A stretch of 64,000 nt of DNA from Sorangium cellulosum So0157-2. GTDB taxonomy: Bacteria > Myxococcota_A > Polyangia > Polyangiales > Polyangiaceae. The notes under the pieces are model-generated. The model saw only the letters and a list, made by a program, of their open reading frames with translations. It was not told the origin of the DNA and did not search any database. Position numbers and translations under genes: made by a program. Positions 8,668 through 16,428 of this stretch are shown here, piece by piece; position 1 is the stretch's first letter, and every line of letters begins with the position of its first letter. The DNA lies in assembly GCF_000418325.1 (NCBI RefSeq), contig NC_021658.1:11670001-11734000 (forward strand), given 5' to 3'.

Positions 8668-9539
8668 TCCGGCCGCGGGCCATCGCGGCGGGCGTGGAGG
8701 CGTTCGCCGCGCGCACGCCGACGCTGCCGCCGGCGACCCACACGAACAGCTACGCCCTCGGCGGCCGCGAGGTGCTGCTCGTCGAGCCGGCCACGCCGTA
8801 CGAGGACGAGCGCCTCGAGTGGCTCGCGTGGGCGCGCGGCCTCGCCTCGCGGGGGCGGTCGATCGTGGCGATCGCGGTGACCCACCACCACGCCGACCAC
8901 GTGGGGGGCGCGCGCTTCTTCGCGGCCGAGCTCGGGGTGCCGATCTGGGCGCACGCCGAGGCGGCGCCGCGCCTGCGTGACGTCCCGATCGCGCGCCGCC
9001 TCTCGGACCGGGAGGTGGTGCGGCTCGACGGGCCGGCGCCGACGGCGCTGCGCGTGCTCCACACGCCGGGGCACGCGCCGGATCACCTCTGCTTTTTCGA
9101 CGAGGCGGAGGGGGTCCTGGTCTGCGGCGACATGGTGGCCGGCGTGGGGACGATCCTCATCGATCCCCGGGACGGCGACATGGCGGAGTACCTGGCGCAG
9201 CTCGAGCGGCTCGCGGCGCTCGGCGCCCGGGTCGCCCTGCCGGCGCACGGCGAGCCGATCGACGCGCCCGAGGCGCTGTTCCGGCGCTACGTCGCGCACC
9301 GGCTCGGGAGGGAGCAGCGGGTGGCCGCGGCGCTCGAGGCGCCGGGCGCGGCTGGCAGTGGCGGCGATGGCGGCGCGACGCTCGAGGAGCTCCTGCCGGT
9401 CGCCTACGCGGACACGGCGCCCCACCTCTGGCCGATCGCGCGGCTGAGCCTCGAGGCGCACCTGATCAAGCTGGAGCGCGAGGGGCGGGCCGCGCGCCGC
9501 GAGGGCCGGTGGCGGCGGGCGGGGGCGGCGCGCGGATGA
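8664..9539 (+). CDS. MBL-fold metallo-hydrolase (LACTB2-like)
   Basis: The GTG start at 8664 overlaps the thiolase stop and gives 291 residues. The zinc-binding motif THHHADHVGG (His74, His76, Asp78, His79), the distal HTPGHAPDHLCF and the CGDMV Asp identify a metallo-beta-lactamase fold hydrolase. The C-terminal winged-helix-like part (LLPVAYADTAPHLWPIARLSLEAHL) is typical of LACTB2-like members, some of which are nucleases or thioester/lactone hydrolases. The substrate is unknown. The operon with a thiolase may hint at acyl-thioester metabolism. Its last 130 bases occur again at 11263-11388. Confidence 0.9.
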   Translation: MIRPRAIAAGVEAFAARTPTLPPATHTNSYALGGREVLLVEPATPYEDERLEWLAWARGLASRGRSIVAIAVTHHHADHVGGARFFAAELGVPIWAHAEAAPRLRDVPIARRLSDREVVRLDGPAPTALRVLHTPGHAPDHLCFFDEAEGVLVCGDMVAGVGTILIDPRDGDMAEYLAQLERLAALGARVALPAHGEPIDAPEALFRRYVAHRLGREQRVAAALEAPGAAGSGGDGGATLEELLPVAYADTAPHLWPIARLSLEAHLIKLEREGRAARREGRWRRAGAARG

Positions 9540-10293
9540 CGCATGGCGGCGGAGCCCGCGCTCCGTCCCGCCCGTCGCCGCGCATGCCGTACGATGCCGG
9601 TGATCTCTGCCTGGCGGGCCGGGGCTCTTGCGCTCGAGAGAGATGGGATATCGCCGTGTAGAGAGCGATATCGAAGCTGGCCCGCTTCGACCTGGATAGT
9701 ACCGCATCGCCTGAGCCCGTGCCTGGTTGCGCGGGAGGTCTTGCCAAGTGAGACATGGCACGCTGGCACAGTGCCATGACACGCAGGCACAGTGCCATGG
9801 CGCTGTGACGGCAAATCTGCGAGACACGCAGGCACAGTATGGCGCTGTGACGGCAAATCTGCGAGCTCATACAAACGGACGGCGCCGCGATCCTGGACAG
9901 CGCGCGATGGTGGTGGCTCGCCTCAGCTGCATTCACGGCGTCGCGGCGCGACGAGAGCCCAGCTCGCCGCTGCAGCGGGTGCATGAACGTGAGCGGGTCC
10001 GTTCTGGCATGCTCGCTGCACCAGGGAAGCTGCCTCGCGGGTCCGCGGCTGGCAAGACAGCATCCTCGGCTTCACTAGGTAGCAGGGCACAAGGGTGCGC
10101 CGACGATGCCGGGGGCTGTCCCACTCGATGACCGACAAGGCACGTACGCTGAACGTGAGAGCGTGCGCGGCCGAGCGCGGCGAGCTCGGCAGACCAGAGC
10201 CACGACGGAGCCCGCCCCACGCGAGGGCCACGCCATCCGTCGAGCTCGGCGCGCGATTCCGTCTCCAATGTCCGAACCATGAGACAAATATAA
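9540..10293. other. Intergenic region with short repeats
   Basis: No convincing gene is present in 754 bases. The stretch holds the tandem repeat at 9778-9864, the palindrome TGGCACAGTGCCA at two nearby sites (about 9764 and 9789), and a lower-GC leader just before the lipoprotein gene at 10294 (GAGACAAATATAA). It lies inside the segment bracketed by the duplicated end of the metallo-hydrolase gene. Confidence 0.5.
9778..9864. repeat. Two tandem 42-45 bp repeats
   Basis: Copy 1 (9778-9822, 45 bp) and copy 2 (9823-9864, 42 bp) share GACACGCAGGCACAGT, then GGCGCTGTGACGGCAAATCT, differing by a 3-base deletion. A partial related piece lies upstream at about 9751-9777. Each holds internal inverted symmetry (CACAGTGCCATGGCGCTGTG in copy 1). 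I do not recognise the repeat. Confidence 0.8.
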
Positions 10294-11238
10294 ATGAAGA
10301 CCAATTCCATCCTGACCGCTTCGCTCCTCCGTCGCCTTGTCTGTGGCAGCTCCGCGTTGCTCCTGGGTGCGCTCTCTCTCGGGTGCGTCGCTGCCCCAGG
10401 GAGCGACGCGGAGGCGGAGGAGATGGTGGGCGAGGCCGCAGACGCGCTGACCGGGTATGGTTTCTGGGGCACGTCAAACGATGCGAATGTGGACATGGGG
10501 CTGACATCCGCTGGCACCTGCGTGCTCAGCGGTGTCGCAGGGAACCTCAGCAGGGGTTTCCAATGGTATCTGCACGACGAAGAGACGGTGGCCGCCGTGA
10601 GGAGAACCGGAGGGAAGAACTGGCTCGTCGTGCATCAAGGCGCCGTTGACAGCGTTAACCCACCGTACAGTCTCGGCAACGATCTTGCCGCCCATGCCAC
10701 GTGCTTCCCCACCACCACGAACGTGCAGACCGCGCACTGGGAAGCCTACGTTGGCCACCAGTATGGCATGCCAGCCCCCGTCAAGATCGCCGATTCGGAT
10801 CCCAACGGCCGCCGGCAATGCTTCATCAGCGGCCTCACCGGCGTTGAGGGTGCGTGGGATCACAACTGGAACTTCGCCAGCGTGCGAGAGTATCCGGCTG
10901 GCGGTAGATATCCGACGGCTGGATGGTATCTCGAAGGCTACCTCTTCTCGAGCGACGTCGACGGATCGACGCCGGGGATCGACGCCACGTGCGTCGACTT
11001 CCCCGAAGGAACAGTGTTCAACTCGGATGATGTGGTTTCTGATGCAGGGCAGACGACCACCGCGACGATCACCTCGGGCACGGGTACCAAGGCGTGCGGC
11101 CTCACCCTCATCGTCGGCCCGCTCAATCAGGACAACTACACCGATGGCGTCCTGATCCACCCGCCCGTCGCGCCTAGCACGCAGTGGACGATCGTCGCCA
11201 AGAACGGCGCGGATGGCGCTTATACGTGCGCGAAGTGA
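10294..11238 (+). CDS. Secreted lipoprotein of unknown function
   Basis: The 314-residue product starts MKTNSILTASLLRRLVCG and has a clear lipobox (LGALSLGC, Cys31). The mature part is rich in Trp, Tyr, Asn and paired Cys (CVLSG, ATCFP, RQCFISGLTG, ATCVDF, KACGLT), suggesting a disulfide-stabilised beta-rich domain. CVLSGVAGNL and CFISGLTGVE look like two diverged copies of one repeat. The region uses fewer GC-ending codons than neighbours, and the gene lies between two copies of a duplicated sequence, both hinting at acquisition. I do not recognise a named family. Confidence 0.8.
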   Translation: MKTNSILTASLLRRLVCGSSALLLGALSLGCVAAPGSDAEAEEMVGEAADALTGYGFWGTSNDANVDMGLTSAGTCVLSGVAGNLSRGFQWYLHDEETVAAVRRTGGKNWLVVHQGAVDSVNPPYSLGNDLAAHATCFPTTTNVQTAHWEAYVGHQYGMPAPVKIADSDPNGRRQCFISGLTGVEGAWDHNWNFASVREYPAGGRYPTAGWYLEGYLFSSDVDGSTPGIDATCVDFPEGTVFNSDDVVSDAGQTTTATITSGTGTKACGLTLIVGPLNQDNYTDGVLIHPPVAPSTQWTIVAKNGADGAYTCAK

Positions 11239-11262
11239 TCTTCGAGGGGTGAACGCGCGCGG

Positions 11263-11388
11263 GCGGACACAGCGCCCCTCGTCTGGCCGATCGCGCGGCT
11301 GAGCCTCGAGGCGCGCCTGATCGAGCTGGAGCGCGAGGGGCGGGCCGCGCGCCGCGAGGGCCGGTTGGCGGCGGGCGGCGGGGGATGA
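11263..11388 (+). pseudogene. Duplicated 3' end of the MBL-fold hydrolase gene
   Basis: This stretch matches 9408-9538, the last 130 bases of the metallo-hydrolase gene, with about 5 mismatches over the first 102 bases by eye, including the run TGGCCGATCGCGCGGCTGAG. A one-base insertion (GGTTGGCG versus GGTGGCG) shifts the frame and no upstream gene body is present, so it is not functional. The two copies form a direct repeat bracketing the lipoprotein gene. Confidence 0.85.
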
Positions 11389-11440
11389 TGCCAGGCGGGC
11401 GGCGGGGCATGGCGCCCGGCCGCCCTGCCTGACGGACGGC

Positions 11441-12160
11441 TCACTTCGCGGCGGCGTCGCTCCTCGCGCGCTGCGCGTCGCGCTCGCGCTGCCGCTCGGC
11501 GACCCGGCGCGCCCGCTCGGAGCGCTCCGAGGCGACCTGGCTCGGGGACTTGGTGCCCGCCTTGATGGCCTGGGCGGCCCAGAACTTCGCGGCCTCCTTG
11601 CTGGACATGGCGCACTCCTCGCCCTCGTTGCAGGCCATGCGGGGGCTCTGCCGCTGCGCGGCGTCCCGCGGCGCGGCCGCGCGCTCCTTCCCCGGCGCGG
11701 CCGGCGCCCCGGCCGACCGCCCGGCCCACGCGCGGCGCGCCCCGGCGCTCGAGGCGGTGCACTCCCCCGCGTCGCTGCAGCGCATGCGCGACTCGGCCTT
11801 GCTCCTGAGCGGCGACGGCTGCGCCGCCCTGCGCCCGGCGTCGGCGCGCGCCTCGGTGCGGCTCCTGTGGGCCGCCGCCGCGCGGGAGGAGCAGTCCGCG
11901 CCCATGTCGGAGCAGCGGATCCGCTCCTGCGCGTGCCCGCGGGCGACGCGGACCGGCTCGGGGCGCTCGGCGCGCGCGTGTCGCTCGGCGGCCTGCTCCC
12001 GCGGCGCGCGGTGGTGATAGACCCGATCGACCAGGTCGCCGCGCGCCCTGAGGACCTGGAGGTGCCGCGGCTCGCGCGAAGCGCGGCCGCCCTCGGCGAA
12101 CGCCACCCCGGCGCACAGGGACACCCCGACGAGGGTGGAAACCATTGCGGATATTTTCAT
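11441..12160 (-). CDS. Secreted protein with three Cys-pair motifs
   Basis: ATG 12160 is preceded by GAGGAG at good spacing and gives 239 residues with a Sec signal (MKISAMVSTLVGVSLCAGVAFA). The mature chain is highly charged and Arg/Ala/Glu-rich, with three related short motifs: RIRCSDMGADCSS, RMRCSDAGECTASS and RMACNEGEECAMSS. Each has two Cys spaced by 5-6 residues around acidic residues and Gly, suggesting small disulfide loops or metal-binding knuckles. The C-terminus is a charged helix (RARRVAERQRERDAQRARS). No known family recognised. Export to the periplasm or outside is inferred from the signal. Confidence 0.8.
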   Translation of the reverse strand: MKISAMVSTLVGVSLCAGVAFAEGGRASREPRHLQVLRARGDLVDRVYHHRAPREQAAERHARAERPEPVRVARGHAQERIRCSDMGADCSSRAAAAHRSRTEARADAGRRAAQPSPLRSKAESRMRCSDAGECTASSAGARRAWAGRSAGAPAAPGKERAAAPRDAAQRQSPRMACNEGEECAMSSKEAAKFWAAQAIKAGTKSPSQVASERSERARRVAERQRERDAQRARSDAAAK

Positions 12161-12381
12161 GGGTACTCCTCGCTCTCCACGCAGCGTGGGTGGACGACCC
12201 ACGTCGTTTCCGGCGAGCGCGCCATGCTCGCGGGTGCTCGCCCGCCGTGATCGAGGCGCAGGCAAGAGCGGCACCAGCGCGGAAGTTGAGGAAATCAGGC
12301 GGTTCTCGGCGTGACCGTCACATCGCTAACGCCACTGGGCCCGCGCGGGGCGAGGCGGCGTTACGGCGGCTCGGGTCGGGC

Positions 12382-13203
12382 TCACAGGGGCACGGGCGCG
12401 TCGGCCTTCTTCGCGCGGCGCTTGGCCTCGGCCCGGCGCCGCCGCTCGTAGGCGCTCGTCGACTCGCGCGCGATGTCCGGCCGGTCGCGGAACACGAACC
12501 GCGCCGCCGCGCGCACGGTCGATATCCGCGCGTTCAGGAGTCCGATCACCTTGTTGCGGAGGAGGAGCGCGTCGCGCGCCTTTTCACCGAGCCCGGCGCT
12601 CTGGGTGGCGTGCGCCCGGAGCGCGGCCGCGAGCTCCTTGGCCTCGTCGAGCATGGCCGCGTCGAACCCGCCGAGTCCGTCCATCGCCTCGCGGTGGGGC
12701 GCCGCGAGGGCGGCGTAGTCGTCGAGGGCCAGCGCGAGCGCGTCGGCGGTGGCGGGGTCGTCCGCGTGGGCCTGTCCGAGCTTGGCGAGCCTCGCGTCGT
12801 TCTCGTCCTCGACGCCGTCGTCGAACAGCCATTCGAGCGTCGCGGTGATCTCGTCGAGGACGACCTGTCCGCGCTCGAAGGGGCTCGCCTTCTTCGGGTC
12901 CACGGCGAGCAGGTAGCGCGTGCCCGCCTCCACGGCGGCGCGCTGGAGCGAGAGGATCTCCTCGCCGGTCTTCGCGGTCAGGGTGTTTGCGTTCTTCTTC
13001 TTGCTCGCCGCCATTTCGAGGCCGCGGCGCACCACCTTTCCGTCCTTCACCTCCGGCTTCCAGTAGGTCTTGTGGAACCTCGCGACGTCGACCGCCTCGC
13101 CGAACAGCACATGAAGGGGCACGGAGAGGGAGAGCTCGCCGTTCCCCGGAGCGGCGAGGGCCTCGTTCATCCACAGGTCCAGGTCGGTCTTGGCTTTGGG
13201 CAT
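12382..13203 (-). CDS. Conserved hypothetical protein (myxobacterial type)
   Basis: ATG 13203 has AGGAG upstream and gives 273 residues starting MPKAKTDLDLWMNEALAAPG. The protein is soluble, helical and acidic in the middle, with ITATLEWLFDDGVEDENDARL and a basic Arg/Lys tail (YERRRRAEAKRRAKK). I recall similar proteins of this length in other myxobacterial genomes but no assigned function. The upstream open frame to 13461 runs through a 21-bp repeat and is unlikely to be translated with this gene. No operon partner is visible. Confidence 0.82.
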   Translation of the reverse strand: MPKAKTDLDLWMNEALAAPGNGELSLSVPLHVLFGEAVDVARFHKTYWKPEVKDGKVVRRGLEMAASKKKNANTLTAKTGEEILSLQRAAVEAGTRYLLAVDPKKASPFERGQVVLDEITATLEWLFDDGVEDENDARLAKLGQAHADDPATADALALALDDYAALAAPHREAMDGLGGFDAAMLDEAKELAAALRAHATQSAGLGEKARDALLLRNKVIGLLNARISTVRAAARFVFRDRPDIARESTSAYERRRRAEAKRRAKKADAPVPL

Positions 13204-13390
13204 CGGAATCTCCTGATGTACCGAGTGGGGTTGTTCATGGGGAGTGACGTTCTCCCCGAGCGTTCCTCGGTTAACGACGTTCGCGAGGAGCGACAAGAGG
13301 TCGAGAGGGGGTAGCGCGGGCAAAGCAAGAAGTTGGCGAGCGTGATGATGGGATGATGTGAAGGAGCGATGAAGGAATCCAGCGATGGTG

Positions 13391-13526
13391 TCCAGGAGTC
13401 TCGCGACGGCGTCCAGGAACCGCTCCGCCTCGTCCAGGAACCGCTCCGCCCCGTCCAGCAATCAACCGCTCCGCCCCAGGAACCGCTCCGCCTCGTCCAG
13501 GAACCGCTCCGCCCCGTCCAGCAATC
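13391..13526. repeat. 21-bp repeats with a 63-bp-offset duplication
   Basis: Units related to CTCCGCCTCGTCCAGGAAC repeat between 13391 and 13526. A 46-base block (13418-13463) recurs at 13481-13526. On the minus strand each unit encodes a heptad of the form FLDEAER or LLDGAER, so the array could once have coded an amphipathic helix, but it is interrupted by a stop in that frame. Confidence 0.75.
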
Positions 13527-13602
13527 GAGGGGCGTCGTTTTGTCCGAGCGCCCGCCCCTGGCCCGCGTGCCGGACGCCGCGCGCCCAGGCGGTGCGTGCG
13601 GC

Positions 13603-14090
13603 TCACTCGGGCAAGCGCCATGTCTCGACCGCGATGCCGTCCTCGCCCCAGGTCGCGGGATCCTCGAGGTTGCCGATGCCGCCTTCGCCGGGCTCGCCAA
13701 GTTCGAACGTGACGTTCTCCAGCACGAGCTGGTCCTCGTCGAGGTAGGCAATTCCGCTGGAATCCCCGCCGCCCCCACCACCGCCATAGCCGCCCCGACC
13801 CCCGAAACCGCCGTCGCATACGTCGCCCCACTCATCAGGCCAGTACCCGCCGGCCTACCCGTGCCCCCCGCGGTTGCCGTTCTGAGGCTCCCCGCCGTCC
13901 GTCCCAGGCATGGCCGGACGCGTGACGATCCGGCTGTCGCCCACCGCAACCTTGGCGTGGAGCGCAAGGATCCCGATGCTCAGGGTGCCGTTACCGCCAC
14001 CCTTCCCGCCCTTGCCGCCGCCACCCGAGCCGCCGGACGGTCCTGAGCGCGACGCCGCACCGGTCACGGTGGCTGCCGAGCAATCCTCCT
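13603..14090 (-). pseudogene. Decayed 3' copy of the glycine-rich surface protein gene
   Basis: The stretch is homologous to the 3' end of the gene at 16429-17952, including the terminal block around the stop (TCACTCGGGCAAGCGCCATG here). The peptide SGPSGGSGGGGKGGKGG then LSIGILALHAKVAVGDSRIV matches SGPSGGSGGGGGCGG and IAILALHAKVTVRDSLIG of the larger copy. The frame is broken at about 13855, where the copy hits a stop and the rest continues in another frame. The 5' two thirds are missing. The similarity also includes short 3' flanking sequence, so a DNA segment was duplicated. Confidence 0.8.
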
Positions 14091-14344
14091 TGCCGACGGC
14101 TCTGGTCTGCCCGTGCGATGGCCGTGCGGCAAGTCGTCGCCGTCCCGCCTCCTCCACGTTCAAAACCGAACAACGCGCCCGGCCCGTTGCGCCCATTGCC
14201 GGCACCTCGCCCGCCGCTCGCTTGTGGGCGGAGAGCGCGCGTGCTACGCGCCTCGACAATTGGCTGAGCGGCGCAATGCGACCCGCCACGTTTCACAGCG
14301 GGCGCGTTGGCGATGCGTGCAACGCGAGGGGCGGAGGTGTCGCG

Positions 14345-14920
14345 ATGGCTAAGCGAGCGGCTCAAGGGGTGGTGGCGGTCGTGCTCATAGGGCTGGCCGG
14401 AGTTGCGGCGGTTCCCGGATGCGTCATCCGGGTGGGCCCGGGAGATGAGGATGGAGCGTGGCATGGCTCGAGCGACGGGAACAGCGCCCCCGAGGGAGGC
14501 GCGGGCGGCAGCGGCCCGGTCGACGACGGTACAGGTGGCAGCAGCGCCGTCGATGACGGCACGGGCGTCAGCCCGGAGGAGCAGCAGTTGGTCGAGGAAG
14601 CCTACGCTCAGCTCGACCCAGAGAAGCTGGCGTTCGCCTCAGCCCTGGCCGGGAACATGACGTGCGCCTTGGCCGGCGCGGTCGAGGCCGCGCAGATCGA
14701 TCCGGCCACGATCGACGACGCGACCCTCAGAGCACTCCTCGAGCAGTACGCGCCGGGAGCGCTAGAGCAAGCGCGAGCATGGCTCTCGGGGATTGACCCG
14801 TCCACGCTCGCGTACACGGGGAGCCCGAAGCTCGAGTGCGCGCGAGACTACGGTTGCGAAATCTACCCACGCTGCCAGCATGGGCTACATGCCCGCCGTG
14901 AATCATCGTTGCATCATTGA
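14345..14920 (+). CDS. Small lipoprotein of unknown function, probably frameshifted at its 3' end
   Basis: The product starts MAKRAAQGVVAVVLIGLAGV and has a lipobox (AAVPGC), then a Ser/Gly/Asp linker with a repeated DDGTGGSSAVDDGTG unit, then a helical acidic domain (EEQQLVEEAYAQLDPEKLAF; LRALLEQYAPGALEQARAWL). The frame ends after CARDYGCEIYPRC with an implausible tail at 14920. The next frame (14845-15119) continues with a Cys-rich sequence matching its character, so a one-base indel near 14870-14885 probably truncates the protein. Cell-envelope location is inferred from the lipobox. No known family recognised. Confidence 0.7.
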   Translation: MAKRAAQGVVAVVLIGLAGVAAVPGCVIRVGPGDEDGAWHGSSDGNSAPEGGAGGSGPVDDGTGGSSAVDDGTGVSPEEQQLVEEAYAQLDPEKLAFASALAGNMTCALAGAVEAAQIDPATIDDATLRALLEQYAPGALEQARAWLSGIDPSTLAYTGSPKLECARDYGCEIYPRCQHGLHARRESSLHH

Positions 14921-15119
14921 TGACTGCGGGGAAGCGAAGTGCCCCACCTGCCCGGACTTCGTGAACGAGCTCCTGCAGAACACCGTGATACGGTCGTGGT
15001 GCTCCTATGTCTGCATCCAGATCGGGACGTCGCCGCTCGAGGTCGTCGCCGTCGGCGCCGGCGCCATGTCGGCCCTGGGAGGCAAATTCTTCGGTCCCAT
15101 CTGTAAACCGTATCCATGA
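14870..15119 (+). pseudogene. Continuation of the lipoprotein gene in another frame
   Basis: This frame gives VNHRCIIDDCGEAKCPTCP, then FVNELLQNTVIRSWCSYVCI and GAGAMSALGGKFFGPICKPY. The Cys spacing (CxxxxC, CPTC, WCSYVC, IC) looks like a disulfide-rich extracellular end. It ends at TGA 15117-15119, overlapping the ATG of the next gene (ATGA), which is exactly what an operon junction would look like if the lipoprotein frame were restored. Confidence 0.65.
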
Positions 15120-15937
15120 GCAGGAGCGACGATGCCATGAAGCCCGCGCAACCGAGAGAGCCGCGCACCATCCGCCGAACATCGGACCGTGACGACAAGG
15201 AGGCCGCGGCCATCAACAACGCCTTCTACGTGTTGCTTGAGATGACCTCGGCTCGCAGGCTGTCGACCCTCGTAAGACGACCGACGCGCTCGGAGGTCCT
15301 CGCGGCGCTCGACGATTTCATCGCGTACTTCGTGCTCGATCAGCCCCGCGAGCGAGCGCGCGAGCTCCGGGAGGCAGTGCTGACCTGGAGAGAAGACGAG
15401 GAGATCCCGCAGGCGGTCTATGACGGCGCCCGGCGATTCATACTGTCCCTCGGCGTACGGGAGCCCGCCTGCGGCTGGGCGAACGACGACGGCGACCAGG
15501 TCCGTGCGATCGACCGCGACACGGACGACGCGGAGCCGCCACCCGCCGCGGAGGCCGCGCCGTGGAGCTACAGCGATGCGTCGAGGAGGGCGGCCCAGCT
15601 GGCCCAGGCGGTCGCGGGCGTCATGAACATCGCCGGCGCTCTCGCCTCGCCGTCCTCGTGGGCCAGGGCAACGTCGCGGCCGTCGCGAGAGCACCTGGTC
15701 GAGCACATCGACCAGCTCCTGTCCGCCTTCGGCACGGACCTCGAAGAGCAGAAATTCGCCGCGCCCGCCCGGACGCTCCGCGCGCTGCTGTCGGCCTGGG
15801 AGCCGGGGGCGGACGTCCCCGTCGACATCTCGGACGCCGCCCGCGAGCTCCTCGCCGCGATGGGAATCCAAGAGCCTCCCGAGGGATGGGATGCGCTCGA
15901 GGGGCCGTCGGAGGGGCCGAGCAACGACAGCGGCTAA
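15116..15937 (+). CDS. Cytoplasmic protein with two internal ~75-residue repeats
   Basis: ATG 15116 overlaps the upstream stop (ATGA); 273 residues, no signal peptide. Two related helical repeats are seen, roughly residues 45-122 (RPTRSEVLAALDDFIAYF ... IPQAVYDGARRFILSLGVRE, PACGWA) and 180-262 (RPSREHLVEHIDQLLSAF ... VPVDISDAARELLAAMGIQE, PPEGWD). The middle is an acidic Asp/Pro/Ala linker. Family unknown. The coupling to a lipoprotein gene suggests a linked function, but nothing shows what it is. ATG 15137 is an alternative start. Confidence 0.75.
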   Translation: MSRSDDAMKPAQPREPRTIRRTSDRDDKEAAAINNAFYVLLEMTSARRLSTLVRRPTRSEVLAALDDFIAYFVLDQPRERARELREAVLTWREDEEIPQAVYDGARRFILSLGVREPACGWANDDGDQVRAIDRDTDDAEPPPAAEAAPWSYSDASRRAAQLAQAVAGVMNIAGALASPSSWARATSRPSREHLVEHIDQLLSAFGTDLEEQKFAAPARTLRALLSAWEPGADVPVDISDAARELLAAMGIQEPPEGWDALEGPSEGPSNDSG

Positions 15938-16108
15938 GCCCCGCCGGCCGCCTGCGCTGCGCGTGGGGCGCGGTGCGGGGCGCGTTGCGAGCTGGCGATG
16001 TCGCCTCTTCGGAATTCCGGCAACAAGGGGGACGTTGGAGGCAACGTGGCTCCGTCGTCACGGCGGCCATGTTGATTCAGGTTCCAAGGATATGGGATGG
16101 AGGAAACA

Positions 16109-16300
16109 ATGAGCAAAGGTAGCGGCGGGGGTAAGGGTGGCGGTGGCAGTGGCAGCAAGGGTGGTAGTGGTGGTTCGGGAGGCGGTGGTAAGGGCGGCAG
16201 CGGCGGCAAAGGTTCGGGCGGCGGCAGTGGCGGCAATTGGCCGAGCACGACGGGCAATCCGTCCGGCGGGGGCAGAGGCAACAATGCTCCTTCGAAGTAG
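16109..16300 (+). CDS. Small Gly/Ser/Lys-rich protein
   Basis: ATG 16109 is chosen over 16097 because GGAGG ends about 6 bases before it. The 63-residue product is a run of GGSG/GGKGG units followed by a distinct tail NWPSTTGNPSGGGRGNNAPS. There is no signal peptide. The tail is not simple low complexity and resembles tails I recall in other small Gly-rich hypothetical proteins. The good RBS and distinct tail argue for a real gene, although the repeat itself could be read as a shadow of GC-rich DNA. Function unknown. Confidence 0.6.
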   Translation: MSKGSGGGKGGGGSGSKGGSGGSGGGGKGGSGGKGSGGGSGGNWPSTTGNPSGGGRGNNAPSK

Positions 16301-16428
16301 AAGCGCGCGCTGCTGACAACCAGGGCTCGATGCCGGGAGGAAGGAGCGCGCCGACCTCCGCCGGTCCGCCAGCGGCGAGGACGATCCGCGCGCCGCGGCC
16401 GATGCTGGACGCGGCGCGCCCAGGCGGC

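Noticed and set aside
10075..10517. Several minus-strand frames opposite the 10294 lipoprotein leader
   Set aside because: They overlap a better gene with a lipobox signal and have no recognisable features.
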